DNA of 64,000 nucleotides from CAVPDE01 sp963702565 (lineage in GTDB: Bacteria > Desulfobacterota > DSM-4660 > Desulfatiglandales > HGW-15). The translations under genes were made by a program, and so were the position numbers. Shown here piece by piece: positions 41,335-50,774 of this stretch. Every line of letters starts with the position of its first letter. Position 1 is the stretch's first letter. Where the stretch lies: the NCBI GenBank assembly GCA_963702565.1, contig CAVPDE010000018.1, forward strand, positions 186,001-250,000, read 5' to 3'. The notes below the pieces were generated by a model. It was not told the origin of the DNA, searched no databases, and saw only the letters and a program-made list of their open reading frames with translations.

Positions 41335-43966
41335 TCTCCCCCACCGACTCCAGTGCCTGACCCAGGAGTTCCGGCCGGCTCCCGCCGCCCTGGGCCATGT
41401 CCGGACGGCCCCCTCCCTTACCCCCCAGCATCTCTGAAAGGCGGCTGATGATCTCGCCCGCCTTGAACCGATTCACAAGATCCTTGGTAACCATGCAGAG
41501 GAGCATGGCCTTGTCGTCCTTGCGGGCTCCCAGGACGATGATTCCGGAGTCGAATTTCTCCTTGATGCGGTCTGCAAAATCCCTCAGGTCTTTCGGAGAG
41601 TCGGCCTGCACTTCGCGGACCAGGACCCTGGCCCCTTTGATCTCTTTCACGCCGGAGAGAAGATCTTCAGACTGAGCGGAGAGAAGCCTGGACTTCAGCG
41701 TTTCGATCTCCCGGTCCCTTTGCCTCTGTTCCTTGAGAAGCTTGTCGATCCGGTCGCGCAACTGCTCGGGGGATGTTTTGAGAAGGGCCGAAGCCTCCCT
41801 GAATTCGAGCTCCTGATTCTGCACGTATTCAAGGGCGGCTTTTCCGGTGAGGGCCTCGATGCGGCGCACATTGGCGCCCACCGCGCTTTCGCTCACGATC
41901 TTGAAAAGCCCCACATCCCCTGTTCTGCGGGTGTGGGTGCCCCCGCACAGCTCCATGCTCACCCCGTCCCCCACCTTGACGAGGCGAACGCTGTCCCCAT
42001 ATCGTTCTTCGAAGATGGCCATGGCGCCTGTCTTCATCGCCTCATCCCGGGGCAGGATCGACGTGCTGAGAGGGAGATTCTCCCGGATGGTCCGGTTCAC
42101 ATGCTGCTCCACTTCCTTGAGCGTCTCGGCATCCACCTGGGCAAAGTGGCTGAAGTCGAAGCGGAACCTTTGAGGCGACACCAGGGAGCCGGCCTGCTTG
42201 ACATGGGGCCCCAGGATCTCTCTCAGAGCCGCGTGGAGCAGGTGCGTTGCCGTGTGGTTGAGCGCCGTGGCCCTGCGCTCCTCTTCATTCACTCTGGCCT
42301 CCACCCGGGCGCCTGTGGATAAGGTGCCCTGCTCCACCACTCCGCGGTGAACCATGAAGGCCTCCATGAGTTTGACCGTGTGAGCGACCTGCATGCGCAC
42401 CCCGTCGCCCACCAGCCAACCCTTGTCTCCCACCTGACCGCCTGCCTCTCCGTAGAAGGGAGTCCGGTCGAGCACCACCTCAACCTCTTCGCCTGCGCCG
42501 GCTGATCCAGCTTCCTTCCCCCCCTTGAGAACAGCGACCACTTTCGAATCCGAAACCAGAGTTTCATAGCCCACGAAAGCGGTGGCCAGGCCTTGGCCGG
42601 AGAGCCTCTGGTAAAATTCCGGAACTTCTTCCTCTCCGCTTCCCTTCCAAGACTCCTGGGAAAGAGTCCTCTGCCTGTTCATGGCCTCGTCGTAACCCGA
42701 CACGTCGACTCTCAGGCCTTCTTCCCTCGCCACATCCTGGACAATGTCAAGAGACAGGCCGTAGGTGTCGTAAAGCTTGAAGGCGACGCTTCCGGGAATG
42801 ATCTCCTGTTTCTTGTCCTTCACTTCATTCACGTTGTCCATCAGCAGTTTCATGCCGAAGTGAAGCGTGTCGGCGAAGCGTTTCTCCTCGTTGAGCACAA
42901 TGCCTTCGATAAAACTTCTGGAAGTCGCAAGATCGGGATAGTCCTCGCCCATGAGATCGATCACATGGCCGGCGACGCGGTGAAGGAAATTCTCCTTGAT
43001 GCCGAGAACCTGGCCGAAGCGGATGGCCCTGCGGATGATTCTCCTGAGAACGTAGCCCCGGCCTTCGTTGGACGGGAGCACTCCGTCGCCGATCAGAAAA
43101 GCCAAAGCCCGGGCATGATCGGAAATGACCCGGAAGGAGACATCCTGTTTCGCGTGGTCCCCGTAATTCTTTTCGACGATGTTCTCTATGCCGCGGATCA
43201 GGTCTTTGAAAAGATCGGTGTCATAGTTGGAGGTGACGCCCTGGACCACGGCTGAGATTCTCTCGAGGCCCATGCCGGTGTCGATGTTCGGCTTGGGAAG
43301 GGGCGTCAGCGTTCCGTCCGGGCTCCGATCGAACTGGGTGAACACAAGGTTCCAGATTTCCAGGTGCCGGTCGCAGTCGCAGTGGGGGCTGCAGTCGGGC
43401 CTGCCGCAGCCGACGCTCGGGCCCTGGTCAATCAGCACTTCCGAGCAGGGACCGCAGGGGCCGGTGTCGCCCATGGCCCAGAAATTGTCTTTTTCGCCGA
43501 GACGCACGATCCGCCCCGCAGGGACGCCGATCTGCTTCTCCCAGATCCCGTAGGCTTCGTCGTCGTCCTTGTACACGGAGGCCCAGAGCTTGTCCGCCGG
43601 AAGGCCGTAGACCTTGGTCAGAAGCTCCCATGCCCAGTGAATGGCTTCCACCTTGAAGTAGTCTCCGAAAGAGAAGTTGCCGAGCATCTCGAAGAAGGTG
43701 TGGTGCCGGCCGGTGTAACCGACGTTTTCGAGGTCATTGTGCTTGCCGCCCGCCCGCACACATTTCTGTGAGGTCACGGCGCGGTTGTAGCTTCTTGTCT
43801 CTGTGCCGAGGTAGAGGCCCTTGAACTGCACCATGCCTGCATTGGTGAAAAGAAGACTTGGATCATCCCGTGGAATGAGGGAGGAACTTCTCACGAGCTC
43901 ATGGCCGCGGCCTTTGAAGAAATCTAAAAAGGTGGACCGGATTTCTCTGAAGGACATGGAGTTCAT
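41321..43966 (-). CDS. alaS: alanyl-tRNA synthetase
   Basis: This 881-residue class II synthetase has MNSMSFREIRSTFLDFFKGRGHELVRSSSLIPRDDPSLLFTNAGM at the start. The editing domain has HTATHLLHAALRE and the CGGTHTRRTGD zinc motif, and the C-Ala region ends GGGRPDMAQGGG. Its start codon overlaps the recA stop (ATGA, 43963-43966), so the two are translationally coupled. Confidence 0.98.
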   Translation of the reverse strand: MNSMSFREIRSTFLDFFKGRGHELVRSSSLIPRDDPSLLFTNAGMVQFKGLYLGTETRSYNRAVTSQKCVRAGGKHNDLENVGYTGRHHTFFEMLGNFSFGDYFKVEAIHWAWELLTKVYGLPADKLWASVYKDDDEAYGIWEKQIGVPAGRIVRLGEKDNFWAMGDTGPCGPCSEVLIDQGPSVGCGRPDCSPHCDCDRHLEIWNLVFTQFDRSPDGTLTPLPKPNIDTGMGLERISAVVQGVTSNYDTDLFKDLIRGIENIVEKNYGDHAKQDVSFRVISDHARALAFLIGDGVLPSNEGRGYVLRRIIRRAIRFGQVLGIKENFLHRVAGHVIDLMGEDYPDLATSRSFIEGIVLNEEKRFADTLHFGMKLLMDNVNEVKDKKQEIIPGSVAFKLYDTYGLSLDIVQDVAREEGLRVDVSGYDEAMNRQRTLSQESWKGSGEEEVPEFYQRLSGQGLATAFVGYETLVSDSKVVAVLKGGKEAGSAGAGEEVEVVLDRTPFYGEAGGQVGDKGWLVGDGVRMQVAHTVKLMEAFMVHRGVVEQGTLSTGARVEARVNEEERRATALNHTATHLLHAALREILGPHVKQAGSLVSPQRFRFDFSHFAQVDAETLKEVEQHVNRTIRENLPLSTSILPRDEAMKTGAMAIFEERYGDSVRLVKVGDGVSMELCGGTHTRRTGDVGLFKIVSESAVGANVRRIEALTGKAALEYVQNQELEFREASALLKTSPEQLRDRIDKLLKEQRQRDREIETLKSRLLSAQSEDLLSGVKEIKGARVLVREVQADSPKDLRDFADRIKEKFDSGIIVLGARKDDKAMLLCMVTKDLVNRFKAGEIISRLSEMLGGKGGGRPDMAQGGGSRPELLGQALESVGEIISK

Positions 43967-44985
43967 TTGCCGTTGGCCTCCGGCTTCGGCTTTTTGAGAC
44001 CTGTTTTTTCTTTGATCAGGTCGACGACCTGGTTTCGGATGTCTTTATTTTCAATCAGGAACTTTTTCGCATTCTCCCTGCCTTGGCCCATTCTCTCCCC
44101 TTTGAAGGAATACCAGGCGCCGCTCTTCTCGACAATGTCAAAGGAGGTGCCCAGGTCGAGGATGTCGCCTTCCTTGGAAATGCCGGTGCCGTAGATAATG
44201 TCGAACTCGGCCTCTCTGAAAGGAGGCGCGATCTTGTTCTTCACCACCTTGACCCTGGTTCTGCTGCCGGTGACCGTCTCCCCCTCTTTGATCGCTCCGA
44301 GACGGCGAATGTCCAGGCGCTGAGACGCATAGAACTTGAGGGCGTTTCCGCCGGTGGTGGTTTCAGGGCTTCCAAACATGACGCCGATCTTCATGCGGAT
44401 CTGGTTGATGAAAACGACGCAGGTCATGGATTTGTGGATGGTGGCCGTGAGCTTTCTCAAGGCCTGGGACATGAGCCTTGCCTGCAGGCCCACGTGCTGG
44501 TCGCCCATCTCCCCTTCCAGCTCCGCTCTCGGCACCAGCGCGGCGACCGAGTCGATGATCAGGGCGTCAATACCCCCGCTTCGCACGAGGATCTCGGCAA
44601 TGTCGAGCGCCTGCTCTCCGGTGTCGGGCTGGGACACGAGGAGGCTGTCCACGTCCACGCCCAGTCTGCGGGCATAGCCTATGTCCAGCGCGTGCTCGGC
44701 ATCGATGTACGCGACGACACCCCCGGCGGCCTGGGCTTCGGCGCCGATGTGAAGCGCCAGCGTGGTCTTGCCCGACGCTTCAGGGCCGTAAATCTCCACG
44801 ACCCTTCCCCTGGGGACTCCGCCGATGCCGAGGGCCAGATCCAGGGCCAGGGAACCGGTGGAGATCACCGGGATGTCCAGGACCTTGTCCACGTCCATTT
44901 TCATGATAGATCCACGGCCAAACTGCTTTTCTATCTGCGAAATGGCCTGCTCAACCGCCCTCTGCCTGTCCTGTTGCTCTGCCAT
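43963..44985 (-). CDS. recA: recombinase RecA
   Basis: This 340-residue protein has GRGSIMKMD, the Walker A GPEASGKTT, AYIDAEHALD, LLVSQPDTGEQALDI, VDSVAALVPRAE(L)EGE, and the loop MRKIGVMFG-type sequence (INQIRMKIGVMFGSPETTTGG). It drives strand exchange and SOS co-protease activity. CACGACCATGG surrounds the start and GGAGGCAC is the ribosome site on the minus strand. I could not find a clear LexA box in the 358 bases upstream. Confidence 0.98.
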   Translation of the reverse strand: MAEQQDRQRAVEQAISQIEKQFGRGSIMKMDVDKVLDIPVISTGSLALDLALGIGGVPRGRVVEIYGPEASGKTTLALHIGAEAQAAGGVVAYIDAEHALDIGYARRLGVDVDSLLVSQPDTGEQALDIAEILVRSGGIDALIIDSVAALVPRAELEGEMGDQHVGLQARLMSQALRKLTATIHKSMTCVVFINQIRMKIGVMFGSPETTTGGNALKFYASQRLDIRRLGAIKEGETVTGSRTRVKVVKNKIAPPFREAEFDIIYGTGISKEGDILDLGTSFDIVEKSGAWYSFKGERMGQGRENAKKFLIENKDIRNQVVDLIKEKTGLKKPKPEANGK

Positions 44986-45343
44986 GGTCGTGCCTCCAAA
45001 AGAAGTGCCTAAAGTGAACTAAAATGCCTAAAGTTATTGGAAAAAATCAAAATACTCGAAGACAATTAGAATGTCAAAAAATCAAAACAGAAAACATGGA
45101 GAACCTTATCACGAAAGCACCCCAGTGGAATAATAAAAACAACGGCATTCCACGGGGCAGGCGAGAGGGGGAAAGCATGAAAACGAAGACCTAAAGCCCT
45201 GAGTCTCACGCCCGCTCGTCCGCCAGGGCGGACTCGCTCGAGACCACAGAGGAATAAGAGGTCGTCTTGGTCTTATAGACAAAAGGTTTGAGCTCTCTGT
45301 GGGCTCTGTGTCTGTGAGAGAGAACGTTTTGACTTTTTCCGAG
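44986..45343. repeat. gap upstream of recA: word repeat and dispersed element
   Basis: At 45004-45035 GTGCCTAAAGTGAACTAAAATGCC words occur. Positions 45203-45323 are a full dispersed TCTCAC/GTGAGA element whose GC-rich end has CGTCCGCCAGGGCGGAC, itself a hairpin. No gene is seen. Confidence 0.7.
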
Positions 45344-45916
45344 CTATCCGCTGGAAAGACGCCACGATAACATCTTCGTGTACACGGCGCCACCGGGTTT
45401 GAGATCGCTCCTGAAGAAAACCAGTTCATCCAGGGTGCAAACCGGACTGGACAACTCCCCGTACTTCGCAAGCATCTGCTCCAGTTCCGTTGGCCTCTTG
45501 GCAGGCTTCTTGAATCTTCCAAGAGTGAGATGGGGCCTGAAGGCTCTCTCTTCCTCTTTGATTCCGAAAGGCGAAAGAGCGGCCTGAAGGTCGTCCCTGA
45601 AACGGGACATCCTCTCCAGGTCCCCGACAAGGCCCAGCCAGATCACCCTTGGGTTTCGGCTGTTGGGAAAACAGCCCATGGGCTTGAGGGAGATGCTGAA
45701 AGAGCCATGATTTACGCACACGGCGCCGAGCGACTCTCCCATTGAGGGGATCTGCTCAGATTGGACCCCGCCCAAAAAAACCACGGTCAGATGGATGAAC
45801 TCCGGCCTGACCCAGCGAACATCGAGAGAGCTTTTCCGGGCCTCTCCTGAAACCCGGGTCACGATGGTCTTGATGTCTTCCGGCAGTTCAAAGGCCAGGA
45901 AGGAACGGATTTCCAT
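45344..45916 (-). CDS. thpR: RNA 2',3'-cyclic phosphodiesterase (2'-5' RNA ligase family)
   Basis: This 190-residue 2H phosphoesterase begins MEIRSFLAFELPEDIKTIVTRV. It has the two H-x-T/S-x motifs HLTVVFLG (about 47) and HLTLGRFK (about 130). It opens 2',3'-cyclic phosphates on RNA ends. Its 5' end overlaps the cinA 3' end by 29 bases, and the order with recA and cinA is conserved in many bacteria. Confidence 0.92.
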   Translation of the reverse strand: MEIRSFLAFELPEDIKTIVTRVSGEARKSSLDVRWVRPEFIHLTVVFLGGVQSEQIPSMGESLGAVCVNHGSFSISLKPMGCFPNSRNPRVIWLGLVGDLERMSRFRDDLQAALSPFGIKEEERAFRPHLTLGRFKKPAKRPTELEQMLAKYGELSSPVCTLDELVFFRSDLKPGGAVYTKMLSWRLSSG

Positions 45917-47144
45917 GAAGGACCCTTCTCACCCAATCCAGCGCCATCACGGCGCTGTTCATTTTGTTTTGTTCTCTCTTGCCCCAGAAACGGTATTTTC
46001 CTGAAACAGTTTCACTCCTGAAGGCAAGTCCGATGTGAACCGTGCCCACAGGTTTTTCCTCTGTTCCTCCGTCAGGACCGGCAATGCCGGTGACGGCAAG
46101 TCCCAAGTCCGCCTTCAGCCCTCTTCTCACCCCTTCAGCCATCTCCCTGGCAACCGGGCCGCTCACCGCTCCATAAGTCTCGAGGGTCTGCCCGGAGACG
46201 CCGAGCAGGTCCATCTTGGCCTGATTGCTGTAGGCAATCACTCCTCCCAGAAAATAGCCGGAGCTGCCCGGAACATTGGTGAGGAGGTTTCCAACGAGGC
46301 CCCCTGTGCAGGATTCTGCAACGGAAAGGGCGAGCTTTCTCTGCAACAGTGCCTCTCCCACAACCCCTTCCATGGTCTGACCCCCTGTGGCGAAAATGAA
46401 AGATCCGACGCGGTTTCGAATTTCTCTTTCCATGGCGTCGAGCTCGCCGGCGACGCTCGGCTGATCTTCGCCCCGGAGGCTCAGGGTGATGTGATTTTCA
46501 GGGAACCGGGGATAGAACCCGAGAATGATGTTTCCCGACTTTCCAGGAAGATCGCTCAGCTTCTCTGCAATGCTCGGTTCGTTGAGCCCATAAAGTTTGA
46601 GGACCTTGTGCTTCAAGGTGGGGAGAACCGTGCATTGGAGCAGCAGGTCGGGAATCACGACCTCGTCCATCAGGAACCGCATCTGCTCAGGGACGCCGGG
46701 GAGAAAATAGAGGCGGACCCTGTTTTCAACCAGAGAGAAACCGCAGACGTTTTCCTTGGGGCACAGGATCTTCGCGTCTTCAGGCATCCATGCCATCTTT
46801 TCGAAAGCACGGGACATCTTCAAGCCCCTGAGCGCCACGTAGTCCTTGATCTGCTCATACATTTCCTCATCCAGGCACAGGGGGCGGTTGAGCGCAGAGG
46901 CGGCGATCTCGTTGGTGATGTCATCGTCGGTGGAGCCCAGACCTCCGGTGATGATCACGAACTGGGAATCCTTCAGTGCCTTTTGCAGGGCCTTGGAAAC
47001 GCTCTCCTGGTCATCTCCCACTGAGGTGACGCGGATTACTCTGAGCCCGGTGGCTGTGAGCCTGCCCGCTGCGTACCAGGAATTGAGATCAACGACCCTG
47101 CCCGAGATCAGTTCGTCGCCTATCGTGATGATTTCACCGTACAT
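45888..47144 (-). CDS. cinA: CinA-family protein (NMN amidohydrolase / ADP-ribose pyrophosphatase type)
   Basis: This 418-residue protein starts MYGEIITIGDELISGRVVDLNSWY, with a MoaB/COG1058-like domain (about 1-170, GGLGSTDDDITNE). The C-terminal CinA domain (about 255-418) has LSVAESCTGGLVGNLLTNVPGSSGYFLGGVIAYSNQAK and TGIAGPDGGTEEKPVGTVHIG. The start at 47144 is chosen by family; the frame runs 34 codons further upstream without family sequence. It is involved in pyridine-nucleotide recycling and, in some species, transformation competence. Confidence 0.94.
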   Translation of the reverse strand: MYGEIITIGDELISGRVVDLNSWYAAGRLTATGLRVIRVTSVGDDQESVSKALQKALKDSQFVIITGGLGSTDDDITNEIAASALNRPLCLDEEMYEQIKDYVALRGLKMSRAFEKMAWMPEDAKILCPKENVCGFSLVENRVRLYFLPGVPEQMRFLMDEVVIPDLLLQCTVLPTLKHKVLKLYGLNEPSIAEKLSDLPGKSGNIILGFYPRFPENHITLSLRGEDQPSVAGELDAMEREIRNRVGSFIFATGGQTMEGVVGEALLQRKLALSVAESCTGGLVGNLLTNVPGSSGYFLGGVIAYSNQAKMDLLGVSGQTLETYGAVSGPVAREMAEGVRRGLKADLGLAVTGIAGPDGGTEEKPVGTVHIGLAFRSETVSGKYRFWGKREQNKMNSAVMALDWVRRVLHGNPFLPGL

Positions 47145-47562
47145 AACTCTGAATCCACACTCCAGTTGACCATCGGACGCTGTGACTATGCCTTGCCACT
47201 CTATTCTAACCGGCTCTTCAAATCCGAAATCCGAAGCACGAAGCACGAAACAATACCCAATGTCCCAAATTCGAATGAATCAAATGATTATTCCAATTAA
47301 TCATTATTGTCTTGTTTTGGTCATTGGAACATTTGAATGTCTATGGGTTTCATTGCCCGCGGCTTGCCGCGGAATCGTCATACCGGCGAAAGCCGGTATC
47401 CAGAAAACCAAACTGGATTCCGTGTCAAGCACGGAATGACGGTCAAGGACATGAGATGATACCTCGCAGCTTGCTTCGGGGTAGTTCATTTTGGAGAGTA
47501 TTTCGAATTTCGATATTCGGATTTCGAGTTTCATGCCAGCGCTGATCCCACCGACATCCCCG
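47145..47562. repeat. gap with word repeats and a small inverted-repeat element
   Basis: Positions 47218-47283 hold AAATCCGAAATCCGAAGCACG and AAATTCGAATG words, shared with 50533-50590. At 47374-47442 is a compact element: CGTCATACCGGCGAAAGCCGG... ending GGAATGACGG. It has inner hairpins ATACCGGC/GCCGGTAT and TTCCGTG/CACGGAA and outer ends CGTCAT / ATGACGG. A CCGCGGC/GCCGCGG hairpin precedes it. No gene is seen. Confidence 0.6.
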
Positions 47563-48072
47563 CTAAAAGAAAAACAGAGTCAAAATCCTTATGCAAACAT
47601 TGGCATAAATGCCGGCCAGCAGGTCATCCAGCACAATGCCTGCGCCGCCCCCAATCTTTTCCAATCGCCTGATGGGGTAGGGTTTCAGTATATCAAAAAG
47701 GCGGAACAGGATAAAACCCAAACAGAGATTGAAGGGTGTTGCCGGCAAGAGGAACAGGGTCATCAAAAGCCCGGCAACTTCATCGACGACGACTTCGCCA
47801 GGATCCTCTTTTGCAAGAGCTCCGGCGCTCCTCGCCGAGACCCAAACGGCCAGGAGGATGAAAAAGAAAAGAACGTAAGCGCCGGCCATGGGGGTAAGGC
47901 GGGCTAAAGTGATGGCAAGCGGGATTGCGGCGAGCGTTCCAAAGGTTCCCTGAGCCACGGGGATCAGCCCAAGTCCAAAGCAGGATGAAAGAACAAGGGC
48001 GAGCTTGTCCGCAACAGAGGCCTTCCGAAAGGATTCGATAGCATTAGGAGTCGGCGAGCGAAGGTATTTCAT
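47563..48072 (-). CDS. pgpA: phosphatidylglycerophosphatase A
   Basis: This 169-residue membrane phosphatase has LALVLSSCFGLGLIPVAQGTFGTLAAIPL near the start, EDPGEVVVDEVAGLLMTLFLLP in the middle and RLFDILKPYPIRRLEKIGGGAGIVLDDLLAGIYA at the end. These are the PgpA catalytic acidic and basic motifs. It makes phosphatidylglycerol from PGP. Its place upstream of cinA-thpR-recA is typical. Confidence 0.94.
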   Translation of the reverse strand: MKYLRSPTPNAIESFRKASVADKLALVLSSCFGLGLIPVAQGTFGTLAAIPLAITLARLTPMAGAYVLFFFILLAVWVSARSAGALAKEDPGEVVVDEVAGLLMTLFLLPATPFNLCLGFILFRLFDILKPYPIRRLEKIGGGAGIVLDDLLAGIYANVCIRILTLFFF

Positions 48073-48089
48073 GATGGAACTTCAGACCT

Positions 48090-48174
48090 TGGAGTAGTGG
48101 AGCATCGGAGTACTGGAGTAATGGTTTTAACCCAACACTCCATCACTCCATTACTCCAACACTCCACTTCGAAT
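48090..48174. repeat. inverted array of GGAGTA / TACTCC words
   Basis: GGAGTAGTGGAGCATCGGAGTACTGGAGTAATGG is followed, after GTTTTAACCCAA, by ACTCCATCACTCCATTACTCCAACACTCC. The strands can fold into a long hairpin (for example GGAGTAATGG with CCATTACTCC). It may terminate larC transcription (minus strand) or simply be a repeat. Confidence 0.6.
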
Positions 48175-49344
48175 TCAGGCATTTCCCCCTTTTGCCGTTA
48201 CCCAGCCATAAATGTCTCTCAAAGGAATGCCTTTTTCTTTTGCAATTCGCCGGCACTCCTCGAACTCGGGCAAAAGTTGGAAAGACCCGTCGGAGCGAAA
48301 AACTTTTTTCACTTTCATCCTGCCCCAGGGGCTCTCGATTTCAGCGGAAGATCTCTCCAGAATCCTTCTCTGCGTATAGTGGAAGCGCACGCCCAGGGTG
48401 GTGCTCTCTGAGAATAGAATGCCCATGAGCTGATCCTTGTGCTGGGGTTTTCCGATAACATGAACCAGGACAGCAGGCCGGTTCTTTTTCATGTGACCGG
48501 GCAGAAAAACCACATCAAGAGCGCCTGCTTCAAACAGGCGCTCCATGATAAAGCCCAGCCATTCAGGGTTGGTGTCATCCAGATTGGACTCGAGGATCAC
48601 GACCGTCTCTTCATTCGCTGCCCCCTGGTCCTGACCGATGAGGATGCGCAGAAGATTGGGCCTGTCCGTCAGGTTTCGGCTTCCAACGCCATACCCCACT
48701 TTCTCTATGACCATGGCAGGCAGGGATGCAAAGGAATGGGCCAGGCCTTTTACGAGAGCCGCTCCTGTCGGGGTGACGAGCTCCTCTTTCAAGCCTGAAT
48801 CATGAACCGGGATGCCCTTGAGGAGAGCTACGGTTGCAGGCGCGGGCAAAGGGATCCGGCCGTGGGCCGTGTCCACAAACCCTGATCCCAGCGGCAGGGA
48901 TGACGCACAGACCGTGGCGATTCCGAGGTAGTCCATCCCCAGCACGCTGCCCACGATATCGACAATGGAGTCCACAGCGCCCACCTCGTGAAAATGCACA
49001 TCCTCCGCAGGGCAGCCGTGGATTTTTCCCTCCTCCACCGCGATGCTTTCAAAAATGGCAATGCTTTTGTCCCTCACAGAGGAGCGGAAGTTTCCGGCAC
49101 GGATAAGGTCTTTGATGTCCGAGAATCTCCTGTGAGGATGGGGATTCCTGCTCACATTGACTTTGAACCGCGTGCCGAAGAGATGGTTCCTTTCCTCCCT
49201 GGTCGCTTCGAGGAAGTAGCCTTCAAGCGGCAGGCTTTGGAGAGCCCTCTTCAGTTCTTCAATCGGAAAACCGGCATCGATCAATGCCCCGATCATCATG
49301 TCTCCGCTGATGCCGGAAAAACAATCGAGATAGGCAATCTTCAT
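48175..49344 (-). CDS. larC: nickel-pincer cofactor biosynthesis protein LarC
   Basis: This 389-residue protein begins MKIAYLDCFSGISGDMMIGALIDAGFP. It has FHEVGAVDSIVDIVG, LPLGSGFVDTAHGRIPLPAPATVALLKGIPV, ELVTPTGAAL and ESNLDDTNPEW. LarC is the CTP-dependent cyclometallase that puts nickel in the lactate-racemase cofactor. No larB or larE is in this window, so partners must be elsewhere. The reading frame is complete in one piece; in some species larC is split by a programmed frameshift. Confidence 0.95.
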   Translation of the reverse strand: MKIAYLDCFSGISGDMMIGALIDAGFPIEELKRALQSLPLEGYFLEATREERNHLFGTRFKVNVSRNPHPHRRFSDIKDLIRAGNFRSSVRDKSIAIFESIAVEEGKIHGCPAEDVHFHEVGAVDSIVDIVGSVLGMDYLGIATVCASSLPLGSGFVDTAHGRIPLPAPATVALLKGIPVHDSGLKEELVTPTGAALVKGLAHSFASLPAMVIEKVGYGVGSRNLTDRPNLLRILIGQDQGAANEETVVILESNLDDTNPEWLGFIMERLFEAGALDVVFLPGHMKKNRPAVLVHVIGKPQHKDQLMGILFSESTTLGVRFHYTQRRILERSSAEIESPWGRMKVKKVFRSDGSFQLLPEFEECRRIAKEKGIPLRDIYGWVTAKGGNA

Positions 49345-49535
49345 TCGGATACCTGTAAGGGTAGAACTTGGTTATTCAAAAACAAACCCTAAGGGCCACG
49401 ACGAAAACACGAAAGGGGGAAAACACGAAAGAAGAATTCTATTGGGTTTTTTCGTGCTTTCGTGATTGGTTTTTCTTCGGCATTAGAGTTTTGCCATCCA
49501 TGTAACGTGGTTTTTATCAACTGACGCCTCTGAAG
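49345..49535. repeat. short gap with CACGAAA words
   Basis: AAAACACGAAAGGGGGAAAACACGAAAG and the inverse TTTTTTCGTGCTTTCGTG lie at about 49400-49466 and can pair. No gene. Confidence 0.5.
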
Positions 49536-50501
49536 TCAATCTTGGCCGGGCGGGGAAGAAAACGGTTTGTCGAGTCTGAAATCAGGAAGGAATGGCGGTT
49601 TTGTTTCTGAGTCAGCAACCTCCGGGAACTGAACAAAGAGGTGCCGGAAACCAAGCTCCAGGGCATGGGAATACACCCGGTTGAACTCCTCCTCGGTGAG
49701 AGATCGATTGAGAGTCTCCGCCTCCTGAGGCGTTACCGGAACGTATTGGGACATGAGACTCAAGGGAAGCTCAGCCCCGAATTCGACAAAGAGTGTGGTC
49801 AGAGCATTAAGCGAGTTCTCCACATATCCGGGAAGGATGAGGTGGCGAACCAGAACTCCTTTCTTTGCCAAAGGGTCTCCCGTGGCAAAGCTGTCTAAAA
49901 AACCCTTTTGAGAAAACATCTCTGAGAGGGCGGCAAGAGCTACCTCAGGATAGTTCTGGCATCTTGAGAGTTTCCTTGCCAGATCCCTGTCTGCGTATTT
50001 GAAGTCCGGGAGATAAATGTCTACGTGCGCCTCTGCCGACTTGAGAAGGTTCACGGACTGGTAACCGGAGAGATTGAAGACCGTGGGAAGGCTATGGCTT
50101 TTGCTCCTAAGCAGAGTAACAAGTTCAAAGACATAAGGAAAGAAGTGGTCCGGGGTCACGAAATTGACGTTGTGGACGTGCTTCCGGATGATCATGTCTT
50201 CCACCTTCGCGAGCAGCGCCGCCACCTCGATGCTTTCTCCGAGACCCTCTCTTGAGATTTGAAAGTTCTGGCAAAAGGAGCAGCGGAGCGAGCAGCCGGT
50301 GAAGAACACGGTTCCGGACCCATAAGTGCCTGTGAGAGGGGGTTCCTCGCCGAAGTGAGGGCCCACATAAGAAACCCTGAGTTGACCGTCCTGCCTGCAG
50401 AACCCGGCCCTCGACTTTTCGCCCTCTTGAAGCCGGTCCACGCCGCACTCCCTGGGACAGAGAAAACACTGTTTGAAGAATTTGGTCAGGCTTCTTTCCA
50501 T
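49536..50501 (-). CDS. radical SAM protein, PflA-like
   Basis: This 321-residue protein has the radical SAM cluster GCSLRCSFCQNFQIS (C-x3-C-x2-C, about residues 69-83). A preceding cysteine set CFLCPRECGVDRLQEGEKSRAGFC (about 12-36) is typical of the PflA-like or COG1313 group. LPDFKYAD and RHLILPGYVENS also fit. These proteins use SAM to start radical chemistry; the substrate of this subgroup is unknown. It ends a minus-strand run of genes that includes larC. Confidence 0.88.
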   Translation of the reverse strand: MERSLTKFFKQCFLCPRECGVDRLQEGEKSRAGFCRQDGQLRVSYVGPHFGEEPPLTGTYGSGTVFFTGCSLRCSFCQNFQISREGLGESIEVAALLAKVEDMIIRKHVHNVNFVTPDHFFPYVFELVTLLRSKSHSLPTVFNLSGYQSVNLLKSAEAHVDIYLPDFKYADRDLARKLSRCQNYPEVALAALSEMFSQKGFLDSFATGDPLAKKGVLVRHLILPGYVENSLNALTTLFVEFGAELPLSLMSQYVPVTPQEAETLNRSLTEEEFNRVYSHALELGFRHLFVQFPEVADSETKPPFLPDFRLDKPFSSPPGQD

Positions 50502-50774
50502 AAAAGGATACTAACACAGCGCAAGGTAGCCGCAAATAAATCCGAAGCACTAAATCCGAAACAAATTCAAATGACCAAAATCTGAATGACATAAAGAACT
50601 TCAAAAGCAAGACGGGAAATTTTACTAATGAACTCTCAAGAAATTGAACATTAGCAGCGCGCATAAGTTCTGCTTAAAAGGAATCAGCACCCACAGGATT
50701 TCTTGACATTTATAATTTATTCAAGTAATTACCCACGATACCCCAAAGAAAAAAGCAAAGGAAGGAGAGCGTGA
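50502..50774. promoter_or_regulatory. gap with word repeats and a strong sigma70-like promoter
   Basis: AAATCCGAAGCACTAAATCCG words lie at 50533-50590. At 50703-50731 TTGACA is followed after 17 bases by TAATTA, 44 bases before the next start and reading toward it. GGAAGGAG at 50759-50766 is the ribosome site. Confidence 0.6.

Noticed and set aside
44986..45343. LexA box upstream of recA
   Set aside because: I looked for GAAC-N4-GTTC and related dyads and found none that is convincing.
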